In this document: one piece after another, positions 1 to 8,345 of the stretch
Layout of the letters: every line of letters starts with the position of its first letter
Position numbering within the stretch: position 1 is the stretch's first letter
NCBI RefSeq assembly: GCF_001320245.1
Contig: NZ_BCBA01000013.1
Location: 1 to 64,000 of the forward strand
Direction of reading: 5' to 3'
Origin: Pseudomonas sp. NBRC 111124
GTDB taxonomy: Bacteria > Pseudomonadota > Gammaproteobacteria > Pseudomonadales > Pseudomonadaceae
DNA length: 64,000 nucleotides
The notes under the pieces: model-generated
The model's input: the letters and a program-made list of their open reading frames with translations, nothing else
What the model was told of the DNA's origin: nothing
Database searches by the model: none
Translations under genes and position numbers: made by a program

Positions 1-204
1 AGCAGTGGTCGGGCCAACGGAAACCACGACGATCTCGGTCGCAACGCCCTTCTCTTTCAGGCGTACAGCTTCCTCGACGGCGATTTCGCAGAAGGGGTTC
101 ATGGACATCTTGACGTTAGCAAGGTCGACGCCGGAGTTGTCCGCCTTGACGCGAACCTTGACGTTGTAGTCGACCACTCGTTTGACAGCTACAAGAACCT
201 TCAT
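1..204 (-). CDS. etfB: Electron transfer flavoprotein subunit beta (5' part)
   Basis: Reading the minus strand from the ATG at 204 gives 68 residues starting [20 protein letters not shown], the typical ETF-beta N-terminus, and the frame is open to the window edge. ETF is the soluble heterodimer that collects electrons from acyl-CoA and other flavin dehydrogenases and passes them to ETF-ubiquinone oxidoreductase, whose gene is divergent at 754. A GAGGAA Shine-Dalgarno sequence precedes the ATG. etfA is expected beyond the window edge but cannot be seen. Confidence 0.95.
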   Translation of the reverse strand, partial: MKVLVAVKRVVDYNVKVRVKADNSGVDLANVKMSMNPFCEIAVEEAVRLKEKGVATEIVVVSVGPTTA

Positions 205-579
205 GGATTCCTCGTTACTCTCCGGTGAATAGATAGTCGCCAGGGGCAGAGCCCGGCGATGCGCGTGGGTACAAGGGCACCTCTAAAAACGTACCGGGAG
301 GGGCAAACTTCATGGTGACCGAACAGTCTTGTCGCGACTGTTGCGGCAAATACCCACGGGTCATTTTCTGTCGTGGCGTGTAAACTCCACTACAAATCGG
401 TTTTCATACCGACAACCCTGCTCCACACCTGGTCTTTAGAGGTGTACCTGCGCCCGGCTGCAAGCCTACGGCGAACGTAAAACCGCTCGTATCTTGACCG
501 TAACACCCAATCCGGTCAATACGGCAAATCGGTCACCCTCCAGCCGCGTTCCTGTGATTTTACTGGGCTCCGGCAAATT
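205..579. other. Intergenic region between divergent etfB and ETF-QO genes
   Basis: About 550 bases separate the two divergent starts; this is the etfB-proximal part. I see no credible coding frame. It contains a 10-base inverted pair (CACCTCTAAA at 278-287 and TTTAGAGGTG at 435-444) separated by 147 bases. No clear sigma-70 promoter for etfB stood out by eye. Confidence 0.5.
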
Positions 580-593
580 CAAACAAACGTTTG
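580..593. promoter_or_regulatory. PsrA operator candidate
   Basis: CAAAC-AAAC-GTTTG fits the published PsrA motif (G/C)AAAC-N2-4-GTTT(G/C) exactly. PsrA is a TetR-type, fatty-acid-responsive regulator in Pseudomonas, and the etf/ETF-QO locus is among its reported targets in P. aeruginosa. The site ends two bases before the -35 of the ETF-QO promoter, a position suited to repression. Binding is inferred, not shown. Confidence 0.75.
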
Positions 594-595
594 TA

Positions 596-624
596 TTGGA
601 CCCGCCAAGTGGTGTAGATATAAT
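596..624 (+). promoter_or_regulatory. Sigma-70 promoter for ETF-QO
   Basis: TTGGAC (596-601), a 17-base spacer, and TATAAT (619-624) form a near-consensus sigma-70 promoter. It lies about 130 bases upstream of the GTG start of the ETF-QO gene and immediately downstream of the PsrA-type operator. Confidence 0.75.
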
Positions 625-753
625 GCGCGCCAAGACAAAACGGTGTAGTCCGTCCATTGCGTAGCTACAGTTTCGCGCCAGTGAAGCGCCGCTGCACGCA
701 AGCACCCATAAGACAAAGCAACAGCACGAGCCTTGATGAGTAGGAGAGAACCT

Positions 754-2418
754 GTGGAACGCGAATACATGGAATTCGACGTGGTCATCGTCGGCGCAGG
801 CCCCGCGGGCCTGTCCGCCGCCTGCCGATTGAAGCAGAAGGCCGCCGAAGCCGGTAGCGAGATCAGCGTCTGCGTGGTGGAAAAAGGCTCCGAAGTTGGT
901 GCTCATATTCTGTCCGGTGCGGTCTTCGAACCCCGTGCCCTGAACGAGCTGTTCCCCGACTGGAAAGCACTCGGCGCGCCGCTCAACACCGAAGTGAAGC
1001 GCGACGATATCTATGTGCTCAAGGACGCCGGCAGCTCGACCAAGGTTCCCGACCTGTTCGTGCCCAAGACCATGCACAACCACGGCAACTACATCATCTC
1101 ACTGGGCAACCTGTGCCGCTGGCTGGCCCAGCAGGCCGAGAACCTGGGTGTGGAAATCTACCCAGGCTTCGCCGCCCAGGAAGCGCTGTTCGACGAAAAC
1201 GGCGTGGTTCGCGGCATTGTCACGGGTGACTTGGGTGTCGACCGCGAAGGCAACCCCAAAGACGGCCTGTACACCCCAGGCATGGAGCTGCGTGCCAAAT
1301 ACACCCTGTTCGCCGAAGGCTGCCGCGGCCATATCGGCAAGCAGCTGATCAAACGCTTCAACCTCGACAGCGATGCCGACGTCCAGCACTACGGCATCGG
1401 CCTGAAAGAAATCTGGGAAATCGACCCGGCCAAGCACGAGCAAGGCCTGGTGGTGCACACCGCCGGCTGGCCGCTGGACGTGACCAGCAAGGACAACACC
1501 GGTGGTTCGTTCCTCTATCACCTGGAAAACAACCAGGTAGTAGTCGGCCTGATCGTCGACCTCTCTTACGCCAACCCGTACCTGTCGCCGTTCGACGAGT
1601 TCCAGCGCCTCAAGCACCACCCGGTGATGAGCCAGTACCTCGAAGGCGGCAAGCGCATCAGCTATGGCGCCCGCGCCATCTGCAAGGGCGGCCTGAACTC
1701 GCTGCCGAAAATGGTCTTCAATGGCGGCGCGTTGATCGGCTGCGACCTCGGCACCCTGAACTTCTCCAAGATCAAGGGCAGCCATACCGCAATGAAGTCC
1801 GGCATGCTCGCCGCCGACGCGGTGGCCGATGCACTGATCGCCGGCAGCGAGGGCGGCGACCAACTCAACGGCTACGTCAGCGCCTTCAAGGCCAGCTGGC
1901 TCTATGAAGAACTGTTCGCCAGCCGCAACTTCGGCCCTGCGCTGCACAAGTTCGGGCCACTGCTGGGCGGCGCGTTCAACTATGTCGACCAGAACTGGTT
2001 CGGTGGCAAGCTGCCGTTCACCCTGCACGACACCAAGCCAGACTACGCGTGCCTCAAGCTTGCATCCGAGTCGAAGAAGATCGACTACCCGAAACCGGAC
2101 GGCAAGCTCAGCTTCGACAAGCTCAGCTCGGTATTCCTCTCCAGCACCAACCACGAAGAGGAGCAACCCTGCCACTTGAAGCTGACCGACCCGAACGTGC
2201 CGATCGCCAGCAACCTGCCGCTGTACGACGAGCCGGCCCAGCGCTACTGCCCGGCGGGCGTGTACGAAGTGGTCACTCAGGAAGACGGCAACAAGCGCTT
2301 CCAGATCAACGCGCAGAACTGCGTGCACTGCAAGACCTGCGACATCAAGGACCCGGCCCAGAACATCACCTGGGTCACTCCTGAAGGCGCTGGCGGGCCG
2401 AACTACCCGAACATGTAA
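754..2418 (+). CDS. Electron transfer flavoprotein-ubiquinone oxidoreductase
   Basis: This 554-residue protein takes electrons from reduced ETF and passes them to ubiquinone at the inner membrane, linking acyl-CoA and amino-acid oxidation to respiration. Near the N-terminus (about residues 10-20) is the FAD Rossmann motif VVIVGAGPAGLSAA. The C-terminal 4Fe-4S ferredoxin-like domain has cysteines at about 499, 523, 526 and 529 (CVHCKTC). I chose the GTG at 754 because AGGAGA lies 6 bases upstream; an in-frame ATG at 736 lacks such a site. Length matches the bacterial family. It is divergent from etfB, its physiological partner, and is followed by a strong terminator. Confidence 0.95.
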   Translation: MEREYMEFDVVIVGAGPAGLSAACRLKQKAAEAGSEISVCVVEKGSEVGAHILSGAVFEPRALNELFPDWKALGAPLNTEVKRDDIYVLKDAGSSTKVPDLFVPKTMHNHGNYIISLGNLCRWLAQQAENLGVEIYPGFAAQEALFDENGVVRGIVTGDLGVDREGNPKDGLYTPGMELRAKYTLFAEGCRGHIGKQLIKRFNLDSDADVQHYGIGLKEIWEIDPAKHEQGLVVHTAGWPLDVTSKDNTGGSFLYHLENNQVVVGLIVDLSYANPYLSPFDEFQRLKHHPVMSQYLEGGKRISYGARAICKGGLNSLPKMVFNGGALIGCDLGTLNFSKIKGSHTAMKSGMLAADAVADALIAGSEGGDQLNGYVSAFKASWLYEELFASRNFGPALHKFGPLLGGAFNYVDQNWFGGKLPFTLHDTKPDYACLKLASESKKIDYPKPDGKLSFDKLSSVFLSSTNHEEEQPCHLKLTDPNVPIASNLPLYDEPAQRYCPAGVYEVVTQEDGNKRFQINAQNCVHCKTCDIKDPAQNITWVTPEGAGGPNYPNM

Positions 2419-2439
2419 GACCGCTGCCCTTGCAACAAC

Positions 2440-2475
2440 AAAAAGCCCCCGGTTCGTGAGAGCCGGGGGCTTTTT
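2440..2475. terminator. Bidirectional Rho-independent terminator
   Basis: A perfect 13-base stem (AAAAAGCCCCCGG at 2440-2452, CCGGGGGCTTTTT at 2463-2475) with a 10-base loop has A/T runs on both sides. It sits between the convergent ETF-QO and MFS genes and can serve both. Confidence 0.92.
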
Positions 2476-2490
2476 GCGTATCAGCTGTTG

Positions 2491-3816
2491 CTACTTGTCA
2501 GCACACATGGCCGGCATCGACTCTGCGGCAAACGCCAGCGGCTCACGACGCCCGAAATACAAGGCAGTCAGCAACCCCACCGTGCCCATGATCAGACAAA
2601 AGCCGGCACACACCCACGGGCTCCACGGCATCAGCGCAATCAATGCCAGCGGCGTGGTGCTGGCCCACAGGGCATAAGCCACGTTGTACGTGAAGGAAAT
2701 TCCCGAAACACGGATTTCGGCCGGGAACAGGCCGACCATCACCGACGGCACCACTCCCACCACGCCACAGGCCAACCCGGCCAGTGCATAGGCCAGCCAG
2801 GTCATACCCCACTGCCCCACCAGGCTGGCGTACAGCGCACCAATGCCCAGCGGCAGCAGCAGGCTGTAGATCATCAGGGCGCGCCAGGCCCCCAGTCGGT
2901 CGACCAGCAACCCGGCCAGCACACAGCCAATATTGAGAAAGACGATACCCACGCTGCTCAGGGCGAAGGTATGCCCCGCCGTCATGCCGAAGCGTTGCTG
3001 CATCACCGTCGGGGTAATCACCACCAGCACCACCACTGCGGACGTCAGCACGCAGGTCAGCAGTGCCGCCGGGATCAACGCCGAGCGGTGTTCGCCCAGT
3101 ACCCGCCGCAGCGGAAACTTGACCGGTTGTTCCTGACGCTCACGCAAGGCCAGGAACACCGGGGTTTCACTGAGCCAGCGGCGCAACCACACACCGATCA
3201 CGCCAAATACCCCGCCGAGTAGGAACGGGTAACGCCAGGCGTAATCGAGAATCTCCTGCGGCGTGAACACGTTGGCCAATATTGTCGCCGTCAGCGCTCC
3301 CAGCAGGTAACCGAAGGTCAGGCCCGCCTGCAGGAAACCCAGAGCATAGCCACGACGCCCGTTTGGCGCGTGCTCGGCGACGAATGTCCACGCGCTCGGC
3401 ACCTCGCCACCCACGGCAGCCCCCTGCAGGATGCGCAGTGCCAGCAGGATCAAGGGCGCCGCATAGCCAATGTCGGCATAGGTCGGCATCACCCCGATGA
3501 GCAGGCACGGCAAGGCCATCATCAGGATGCTCAGGCTGAACACCCGCTTGCGCCCGAGGTGGTCGGCAAAATGGGCCATCAGGATGCCGCCCAGTGGCCG
3601 CGCCAGGTAACCGGTGACGAAGATGCCGAAGCTCTGCAGCAAACGCAGCCACTCGGGCATTTGCGGCGGAAAGAACAGCTGGCTGAGGGTCAAGGCAAAG
3701 AACACGAAGATGATGAAATCGTAGATTTCCAACGCGCCACCCAGTGCCGCCAGGCCCAGGGTCCGGTGGTCGCCGCGGCTGAACCGGGGCGGGCGAGCGG
3801 TATCGATGGCAGTCAT
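2491..3816 (-). CDS. MFS transporter, metabolite:H+ symporter type
   Basis: A 441-residue polytopic protein. It carries the loop 2-3 MFS signature (HFADHLGRKRV) and the RILQGAAVGGEVPSAWTFVAE segment typical of the sugar/MHS branch (organic acid or compatible-solute symporters). About 12 hydrophobic segments are visible. The start chosen is the ATG at 3816 (MTAIDTARPPRF); a longer open frame upstream has no family-like sequence. The Shine-Dalgarno sequence is poor. The receiver-like gene upstream is on the same strand, 70 bases away, so co-transcription is possible. The substrate cannot be predicted from sequence alone. Confidence 0.85.
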   Translation of the reverse strand: MTAIDTARPPRFSRGDHRTLGLAALGGALEIYDFIIFVFFALTLSQLFFPPQMPEWLRLLQSFGIFVTGYLARPLGGILMAHFADHLGRKRVFSLSILMMALPCLLIGVMPTYADIGYAAPLILLALRILQGAAVGGEVPSAWTFVAEHAPNGRRGYALGFLQAGLTFGYLLGALTATILANVFTPQEILDYAWRYPFLLGGVFGVIGVWLRRWLSETPVFLALRERQEQPVKFPLRRVLGEHRSALIPAALLTCVLTSAVVVLVVITPTVMQQRFGMTAGHTFALSSVGIVFLNIGCVLAGLLVDRLGAWRALMIYSLLLPLGIGALYASLVGQWGMTWLAYALAGLACGVVGVVPSVMVGLFPAEIRVSGISFTYNVAYALWASTTPLALIALMPWSPWVCAGFCLIMGTVGLLTALYFGRREPLAFAAESMPAMCADK

Positions 3817-3886
3817 GACAGGAGTCCGCAGATCGGCAAAGGGCAAGAGGATAGCAAATGCCCGTCGCCTTGCCCCACCCACGCCA

Positions 3887-4366
3887 TTAACGGCTGAAGA
3901 CGGTGTGGCCGAAGTTCCTCGGTTTGTGCGCATGGGCCGCACCAGCGGCAAGCCCGGCAGGCAGCGCTATCTTGCCGACCAGCACGGGGCCGTCGATGAT
4001 CGCCATGAAGGATTGCAATGCATCGTTGTCCGGTACCTGTGGCAGGCTCACGCTGACGGCTTGGCGCTCGGTCTGCGGCACCACGGGCACTTTCAGGTGT
4101 TGCGAATGGTAAAGCAGGGCATGCTGGATTTGCGTACTGACCCGGCAGAAACGCGCCAGATCGACGCCGGCATGGCTGGCCAATTCGATATTGCCCAGCA
4201 GCAAGTTGAACGGTTGCAAGGCGCACTGCACCAGGCGTTGCAACTCCTCAAAGGATTCGACCGGGGCAATCCGGTAATAGCCAAGGCCATTGAGCAGTTT
4301 TTCAAGCTGCAGGCGCTGCTGCGGATGCTCGTCGGCAATCAGGATGCGCAGGGTCTTGTTTGTCAT
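3887..4366 (-). CDS. Stand-alone receiver-like protein with degenerate phospho-acceptor
   Basis: A 159-residue protein with a response-regulator-like fold at residues 6-130: LRILIADEHPQQRLQLEKLL keeps the acidic pocket (D12, E13). The usual phospho-aspartate position (as in FDVMILDLGLP of regulators) reads FNLLLGNIEL, placing Asn59 where Asp is expected. There is no DNA-binding or output domain after the receiver. It is therefore probably a phosphorylation-independent pseudo-receiver, perhaps an adaptor. I chose the ATG at 4366 because receiver homology starts there. No histidine kinase is adjacent. Function unknown. Confidence 0.6.
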   Translation of the reverse strand: MTNKTLRILIADEHPQQRLQLEKLLNGLGYYRIAPVESFEELQRLVQCALQPFNLLLGNIELASHAGVDLARFCRVSTQIQHALLYHSQHLKVPVVPQTERQAVSVSLPQVPDNDALQSFMAIIDGPVLVGKIALPAGLAAGAAHAHKPRNFGHTVFSR

Positions 4367-4537
4367 TGTCGGACCTGGGCCGTCAGGTGAATGAGGGACA
4401 GCTCCCTGACCAAACTGCGCCAGCAACAGGCAACCGCCAGGGCTGCGCCTGGAGGGGTCAATCTAGATAGTTGCCGGGAAAGTGGAAGAAATCAAGTGGC
4501 CATCATCCAGAATTTTCACCTGCGCTTCACCCCAGGT

Positions 4538-5014
4538 TCACGACTCCCACTGCCGCATCCGCACACGGCAATGCTTCATGGCGTTGACGATGTGTTTTTC
4601 CACCAGGCTGCGGGAAATGCCCAGGCGCTCTGCAATTTGCTGGTGTGACAGGCCGTCGAGCTTGCGCAACAGAAAGCAGTCCCGGCACACCTTGCTCAGC
4701 TCATCCAGAGCCTTTTGCATCAACGCCAGGCGCTGATCGAGCTGCATGTCCTGCTGCAATTCAGCACTGAGCAAACGCCCTTCGGCATCCAGTGCATCCA
4801 GTGATTCAGCCTGGCGCACCTGATGGCGCCGGTGCCGGTCGATCACCAGGTTGAGCGCAGTCCGGTAAAGGAACGCTCGCGGATGCTCGATCTGCCCGCC
4901 GTCGGTACGTTCCAGCACCCGCAGATAAGCATCGTGGGCAACGTCCTCCGCAGCCTGGCGATTACCCAGGCGTGCACACAGGAAGCTCACCAATTCGCGA
5001 TAGTAATGTTCCAC
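4538..5014 (-). CDS. ECF sigma factor, iron-starvation type (FpvI-like)
   Basis: A 158-residue ECF sigma factor. Region 2 (about residues 5-70) contains AAEDVAHDAYLRVLER, and region 4 (about 105-155) contains the helix-turn-helix SHQQIAERLGISRSLVEKHI. The FecI/FpvI-like length and sequence fit the iron-starvation group. The start is GTG at 5014, preceded by AGGTG. A Fur-box-like sequence lies just upstream (5079-5097). It is divergent from the siderophore exporter genes, which suggests a role in siderophore-dependent signalling. No FpvR/FecR-type anti-sigma gene or TonB receptor is adjacent, so the FpvI assignment is tentative. Confidence 0.75.
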   Translation of the reverse strand: MEHYYRELVSFLCARLGNRQAAEDVAHDAYLRVLERTDGGQIEHPRAFLYRTALNLVIDRHRRHQVRQAESLDALDAEGRLLSAELQQDMQLDQRLALMQKALDELSKVCRDCFLLRKLDGLSHQQIAERLGISRSLVEKHIVNAMKHCRVRMRQWES

Positions 5015-5078
5015 AACAGCACCTGAAATCGTCCTTGCAACCCACGTACGGGACTGAGTGATACCGGGCTGTGATAGT

Positions 5079-5097
5079 ACAAATTATAACTATTCTC
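5079..5097 (-). promoter_or_regulatory. Candidate Fur box of the ECF sigma gene
   Basis: On the minus strand GAGAATAGTTATAATTTGT matches the 19-base Fur consensus GATAATGATAATCATTATC at 11 positions by my alignment. It lies 65 to 83 bases upstream of the sigma-factor start. A moderate match only. Confidence 0.45.
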
Positions 5098-5128
5098 AGC
5101 AACACGCCCTCTCCCGCTCTCGTTCAGG

Positions 5129-5153
5129 CTAAATCCATCTGGCCAGCCTTCGT
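5129..5153 (+). promoter_or_regulatory. PvdS-dependent (iron-starvation) promoter of pvdRT-opmQ
   Basis: C-TAAAT, exactly 16 bases, then CGT: an exact match to the iron-starvation box recognised by the ECF sigma factor PvdS. It lies 67 bases upstream of the pvdR ATG. Two further exact copies in the window precede pvdH and the PvdY-type gene, so this is unlikely to be chance. Confidence 0.85.
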
Positions 5154-5219
5154 TTAACTGGGACTTCGGTGCGCGCCACGATTCGCAGCGCGTGACCACC
5201 ACCCAGGCTGGAAGCCCGC

Positions 5220-6377
5220 ATGAGCCGCTCAACCTCTCCCCGTCGCCCATTCACCCTCGCTGCCGTGGGCCTGCTGAGCCTGGGCTGCCTGCTGGCCTGG
5301 CAAACCCCGCCCTTCGGCGCTCAACCACTGGGCACCGTCACGGTGACACGGGCAGACATTGAAAGCAGCGTCACCGCCCTGGGTACCCTGCAACCCAGGC
5401 GTTACGTGGATGTGGGCGCCCAGGCCTCCGGGCAGATCCGCACGTTGCACGTGGAAGCGGGCGACCCGGTGCGCAAGGGGCAACTGCTGGTCGAAATCGA
5501 CCCCTCCACCCAGCAGGCGCGCCTGGATGCCGGGCGCTTCTCGATCGACAACCTCAAGGCCCAGCTCGCCGAACAGCGCGCGCAGTTCGCGCTGGCCAGT
5601 CAGCAACTCAAGCGCCAGCGCGATCTGGCCGCTGCCGGCGCCACCCGGGACGAGGACGTACAGGCCGCTGCGGCACAGCTCAAGGTCACCCAGGCGCGTA
5701 TCGACATGTTCCAGGCCCAGATCCGCCAGGCCCAGGCCAGCCTGCGCAGCGACGAAGCGGAGCTGGGCTATACGCGCATCTATGCGCCGATGGACGGCAC
5801 GGTGGTAGCCGTGGACGCCCGCGAAGGCCAAACCCTCAATGCCCAGCAACAGACACCCCTGATCCTGCGCATCGCCAAGTTGTCGCCCATGACGGTATGG
5901 GCCCAGGTGTCGGAAGCCGATATCGGCAAGGTCAAACCCGGCATGACCGCCTACTTCACCACGCTGTCCGGTAGCAAACGTCGCTGGAACAGTAAAGTGC
6001 GGCAGATCCTGCCGATTCCGCCCAAACCTCTGGAGCAGACCAGTCGGGGCAGCGGCAGCCCGATCAATGCTGCCAATGAAGTGGTGCAATACACCGTCTT
6101 GCTCGACGTCGACAACCCGGACGGCGCCCTGATGGCCGACATGACCACCCAGGTATTCTTCGTCGCCGGCCAGGCCAGCCAGGTACTGACCGTGCCACTT
6201 GCCGCGCTGGACGACAACGGCGGGCAGTCCGTGGCAAGGGTGCTCGACCCGCACGGCAACGTGGTGCAGCGCCAGGTGCGCGTCGGCCTCAGCGACCGCC
6301 TGCGCGTTCAGGTGCTGGACGGGCTCAACGAAGGTGAGCAGTTGCTGATGGGCGCCCCCAGCGCCAGCGGAGGTTGA
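5220..6377 (+). CDS. pvdR: Periplasmic adaptor of siderophore exporter (MacA/HlyD family)
   Basis: A 385-residue membrane-fusion protein with one N-terminal membrane segment (about residues 11-28). Next come the split biotinyl-lipoyl domain (VDVGAQASGQIRTLHVEAGD, about 60-80) and an alpha-helical hairpin rich in Gln/Ala/Arg (about 95-185). Beta-barrel and membrane-proximal domains follow. It bridges the inner-membrane ABC protein encoded immediately after it to the outer-membrane channel two genes on. The next gene starts directly after its stop codon. In pseudomonads PvdRT-OpmQ secretes newly made or recycled pyoverdine; the PvdS box upstream supports this role. Confidence 0.9.
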   Translation: MSRSTSPRRPFTLAAVGLLSLGCLLAWQTPPFGAQPLGTVTVTRADIESSVTALGTLQPRRYVDVGAQASGQIRTLHVEAGDPVRKGQLLVEIDPSTQQARLDAGRFSIDNLKAQLAEQRAQFALASQQLKRQRDLAAAGATRDEDVQAAAAQLKVTQARIDMFQAQIRQAQASLRSDEAELGYTRIYAPMDGTVVAVDAREGQTLNAQQQTPLILRIAKLSPMTVWAQVSEADIGKVKPGMTAYFTTLSGSKRRWNSKVRQILPIPPKPLEQTSRGSGSPINAANEVVQYTVLLDVDNPDGALMADMTTQVFFVAGQASQVLTVPLAALDDNGGQSVARVLDPHGNVVQRQVRVGLSDRLRVQVLDGLNEGEQLLMGAPSASGG

Positions 6378-8342
6378 ATGAGCACGCCGCTGATCGAGCT
6401 GGTCGATATCCGCAAATCCTACGGTGGCCAGGACACCCCCAAGGTCGATGTATTGCGCGGCATCAGCCTGAGCATCCACCCCGGGGAGTTCGTCGCCATT
6501 GTGGGGGCCTCAGGCTCGGGCAAATCGACCTTGATGAACATACTCGGCTGCCTGGACCGTCCGACATCAGGCAGCTACCGCTTCGCCGGCAAGAACGTCG
6601 CCGAACTGGGCATTGACGAGCTGGCGTGGTTGCGCCGCGAGGCTTTTGGCTTCGTGTTCCAGGGCTACCACTTGATCCCTTCCGGCTCGGCCCAGGAAAA
6701 CGTCGAGATGCCGGCCATCTATGCCGGCACGCCCGCCGGCCAACGGCATGCCCGCGCTGCCGCCCTGCTCGCCCGGCTGGGCCTGGCCAGCCGGAGTGCC
6801 AACCGCCCGCACCAGCTCTCCGGCGGCCAGCAGCAACGGGTCTCGATCGCCCGGGCGCTGATGAACGGTGGCCATATCATCCTCGCCGACGAACCCACCG
6901 GCGCGCTCGACAGCCACAGCGGCACCGAAGTCATGGCGCTGCTCGACGAGTTGGCCAGCCAGGGCCACGTGATCATCCTGATCACCCATGACCACAAGGT
7001 GGCGGCCCGTGCACAGCGGGTGATCGAAATCCGCGATGGCCAGATGATCAGCGATACCGCAACCGAGCAAGCGGCCATTGCTGCACCCCAAGGGTTGCAG
7101 GCCAATGACCTGCGCCAGCGCCTGGACCGCGGCGCGACCCTGCGCGGGGCCTGGAAAGGCGAGCTGCTCGAAGCCCTGCAAGCTGCCTGGCGGGTGATGT
7201 GGGTGAACCGCTTTCGCACCGCCCTGACCCTGCTCGGCATCATCATCGGGGTTGCCTCGGTGGTGGTCATGCTGGCCGTCGGCGAAGGCAGCAAACGCCA
7301 GGTGATGGCCCAGATGGCTGCCTTCGGTTCGAACATCCTCTACCTCAATGGCAAGCCCGCCACACTGGGCGAACCTGCTGGCACCATTACCCTCGATGAT
7401 GTCGCCGCCATCGGCCAACTGCCCCAGGTCAGGCAGATCATGCCGGTGCTCGGCGAAAAGCTGATGGTGCGCCATGGCAACAACAGCCAGCGCTTCTATG
7501 TGGGCGGCAACAACAACCAGTTCCCGGCGATCTTCAACTGGCCGGCAGTCGAAGGGGCGTTCTTCACCGACGCCGACGAAGCCAGTGGCGCGGCAGTGGC
7601 GGTGATCGGCCAGAAAGTGCGGGAGAAGATGCTCGAGCCTGATCGCGACCCGCTTGGCCAGTACCTCTTGATCGGTAATGTGCCGTTTCAGGTCATTGGC
7701 ATACTCGCCGGCAAAGGCGCGAGCTCCGGCGACCAGGATGCCGACGGGCGCATCGTCGTGCCCTACTCGGCAGCGGCGATCCGCCTGTTCGGCCAGCGCG
7801 ACCCCGACTACATCACCGTCGCTGCCGTCGACGCCACGCGGGTCGATGAAACCGAAGCCGCCGTGGCGCGCTTGCTGCGCCAGCGCCACCAGGGCCGTCA
7901 CGATTTTGAACTGACCAACTCGGCCGCGCTGATCCAGGCCGAGGCACGCACCCAGAACAGCCTGTCACTGATGCTCGGGGCGATTGCCGCGATCTCGCTG
8001 TTGGTCGGTGGCATCGGGGTGATGAACATCATGCTGATGACCGTGCGCGAGCGTACCCGTGAAATCGGCATCCGCATGGCCACGGGTGCGCGACAGCACG
8101 ACATCCTGCGCCAGTTCCTCAGCGAAGCGGTGATGCTGTCGATGGTTGGCGGCATGGTTGGCATTGCCTTGGCCCTGCTGGTCGGCGGCGCATTGATGCT
8201 GGCCAAGGTTGCCGTGGCCTTCACCCTGCCCGCCATGCTAGGTGCCTTCTCCTGCGCCGTTCTCACCGGCGTCGTGTTCGGTTTCATGCCGGCCCGCAAA
8301 GCCGCCCGACTCGACCCGGTCAAAGCCCTCACCAGCGAATAG
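6378..8342 (+). CDS. pvdT: MacB-type ABC transporter of siderophore exporter
   Basis: A 654-residue fusion of an ATPase and a permease. The ATPase is at about residues 5-225: Walker [10 protein letters not shown] at 43-51, signature [10 protein letters not shown] at about 147, Walker B ILADEPTG near 167. A MacB permease follows, with one membrane segment near 275-298, a large periplasmic domain, and three C-terminal membrane segments (about 530-650). MacB proteins couple cytoplasmic ATP hydrolysis to periplasmic substrate extrusion through the adaptor and outer-membrane channel. It abuts pvdR without a gap, and the outer-membrane gene begins 3 bases after its stop, so the three form one operon. 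Confidence 0.92.
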   Translation: MSTPLIELVDIRKSYGGQDTPKVDVLRGISLSIHPGEFVAIVGASGSGKSTLMNILGCLDRPTSGSYRFAGKNVAELGIDELAWLRREAFGFVFQGYHLIPSGSAQENVEMPAIYAGTPAGQRHARAAALLARLGLASRSANRPHQLSGGQQQRVSIARALMNGGHIILADEPTGALDSHSGTEVMALLDELASQGHVIILITHDHKVAARAQRVIEIRDGQMISDTATEQAAIAAPQGLQANDLRQRLDRGATLRGAWKGELLEALQAAWRVMWVNRFRTALTLLGIIIGVASVVVMLAVGEGSKRQVMAQMAAFGSNILYLNGKPATLGEPAGTITLDDVAAIGQLPQVRQIMPVLGEKLMVRHGNNSQRFYVGGNNNQFPAIFNWPAVEGAFFTDADEASGAAVAVIGQKVREKMLEPDRDPLGQYLLIGNVPFQVIGILAGKGASSGDQDADGRIVVPYSAAAIRLFGQRDPDYITVAAVDATRVDETEAAVARLLRQRHQGRHDFELTNSAALIQAEARTQNSLSLMLGAIAAISLLVGGIGVMNIMLMTVRERTREIGIRMATGARQHDILRQFLSEAVMLSMVGGMVGIALALLVGGALMLAKVAVAFTLPAMLGAFSCAVLTGVVFGFMPARKAARLDPVKALTSE

Positions 8343-8345
8343 CCC

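Noticed and set aside
736..753. ATG at 736 as the start of ETF-QO
   Set aside because: The GTG at 754 has AGGAGA at proper spacing and gives the usual family N-terminus; the extra six codons would include the ribosome site itself.
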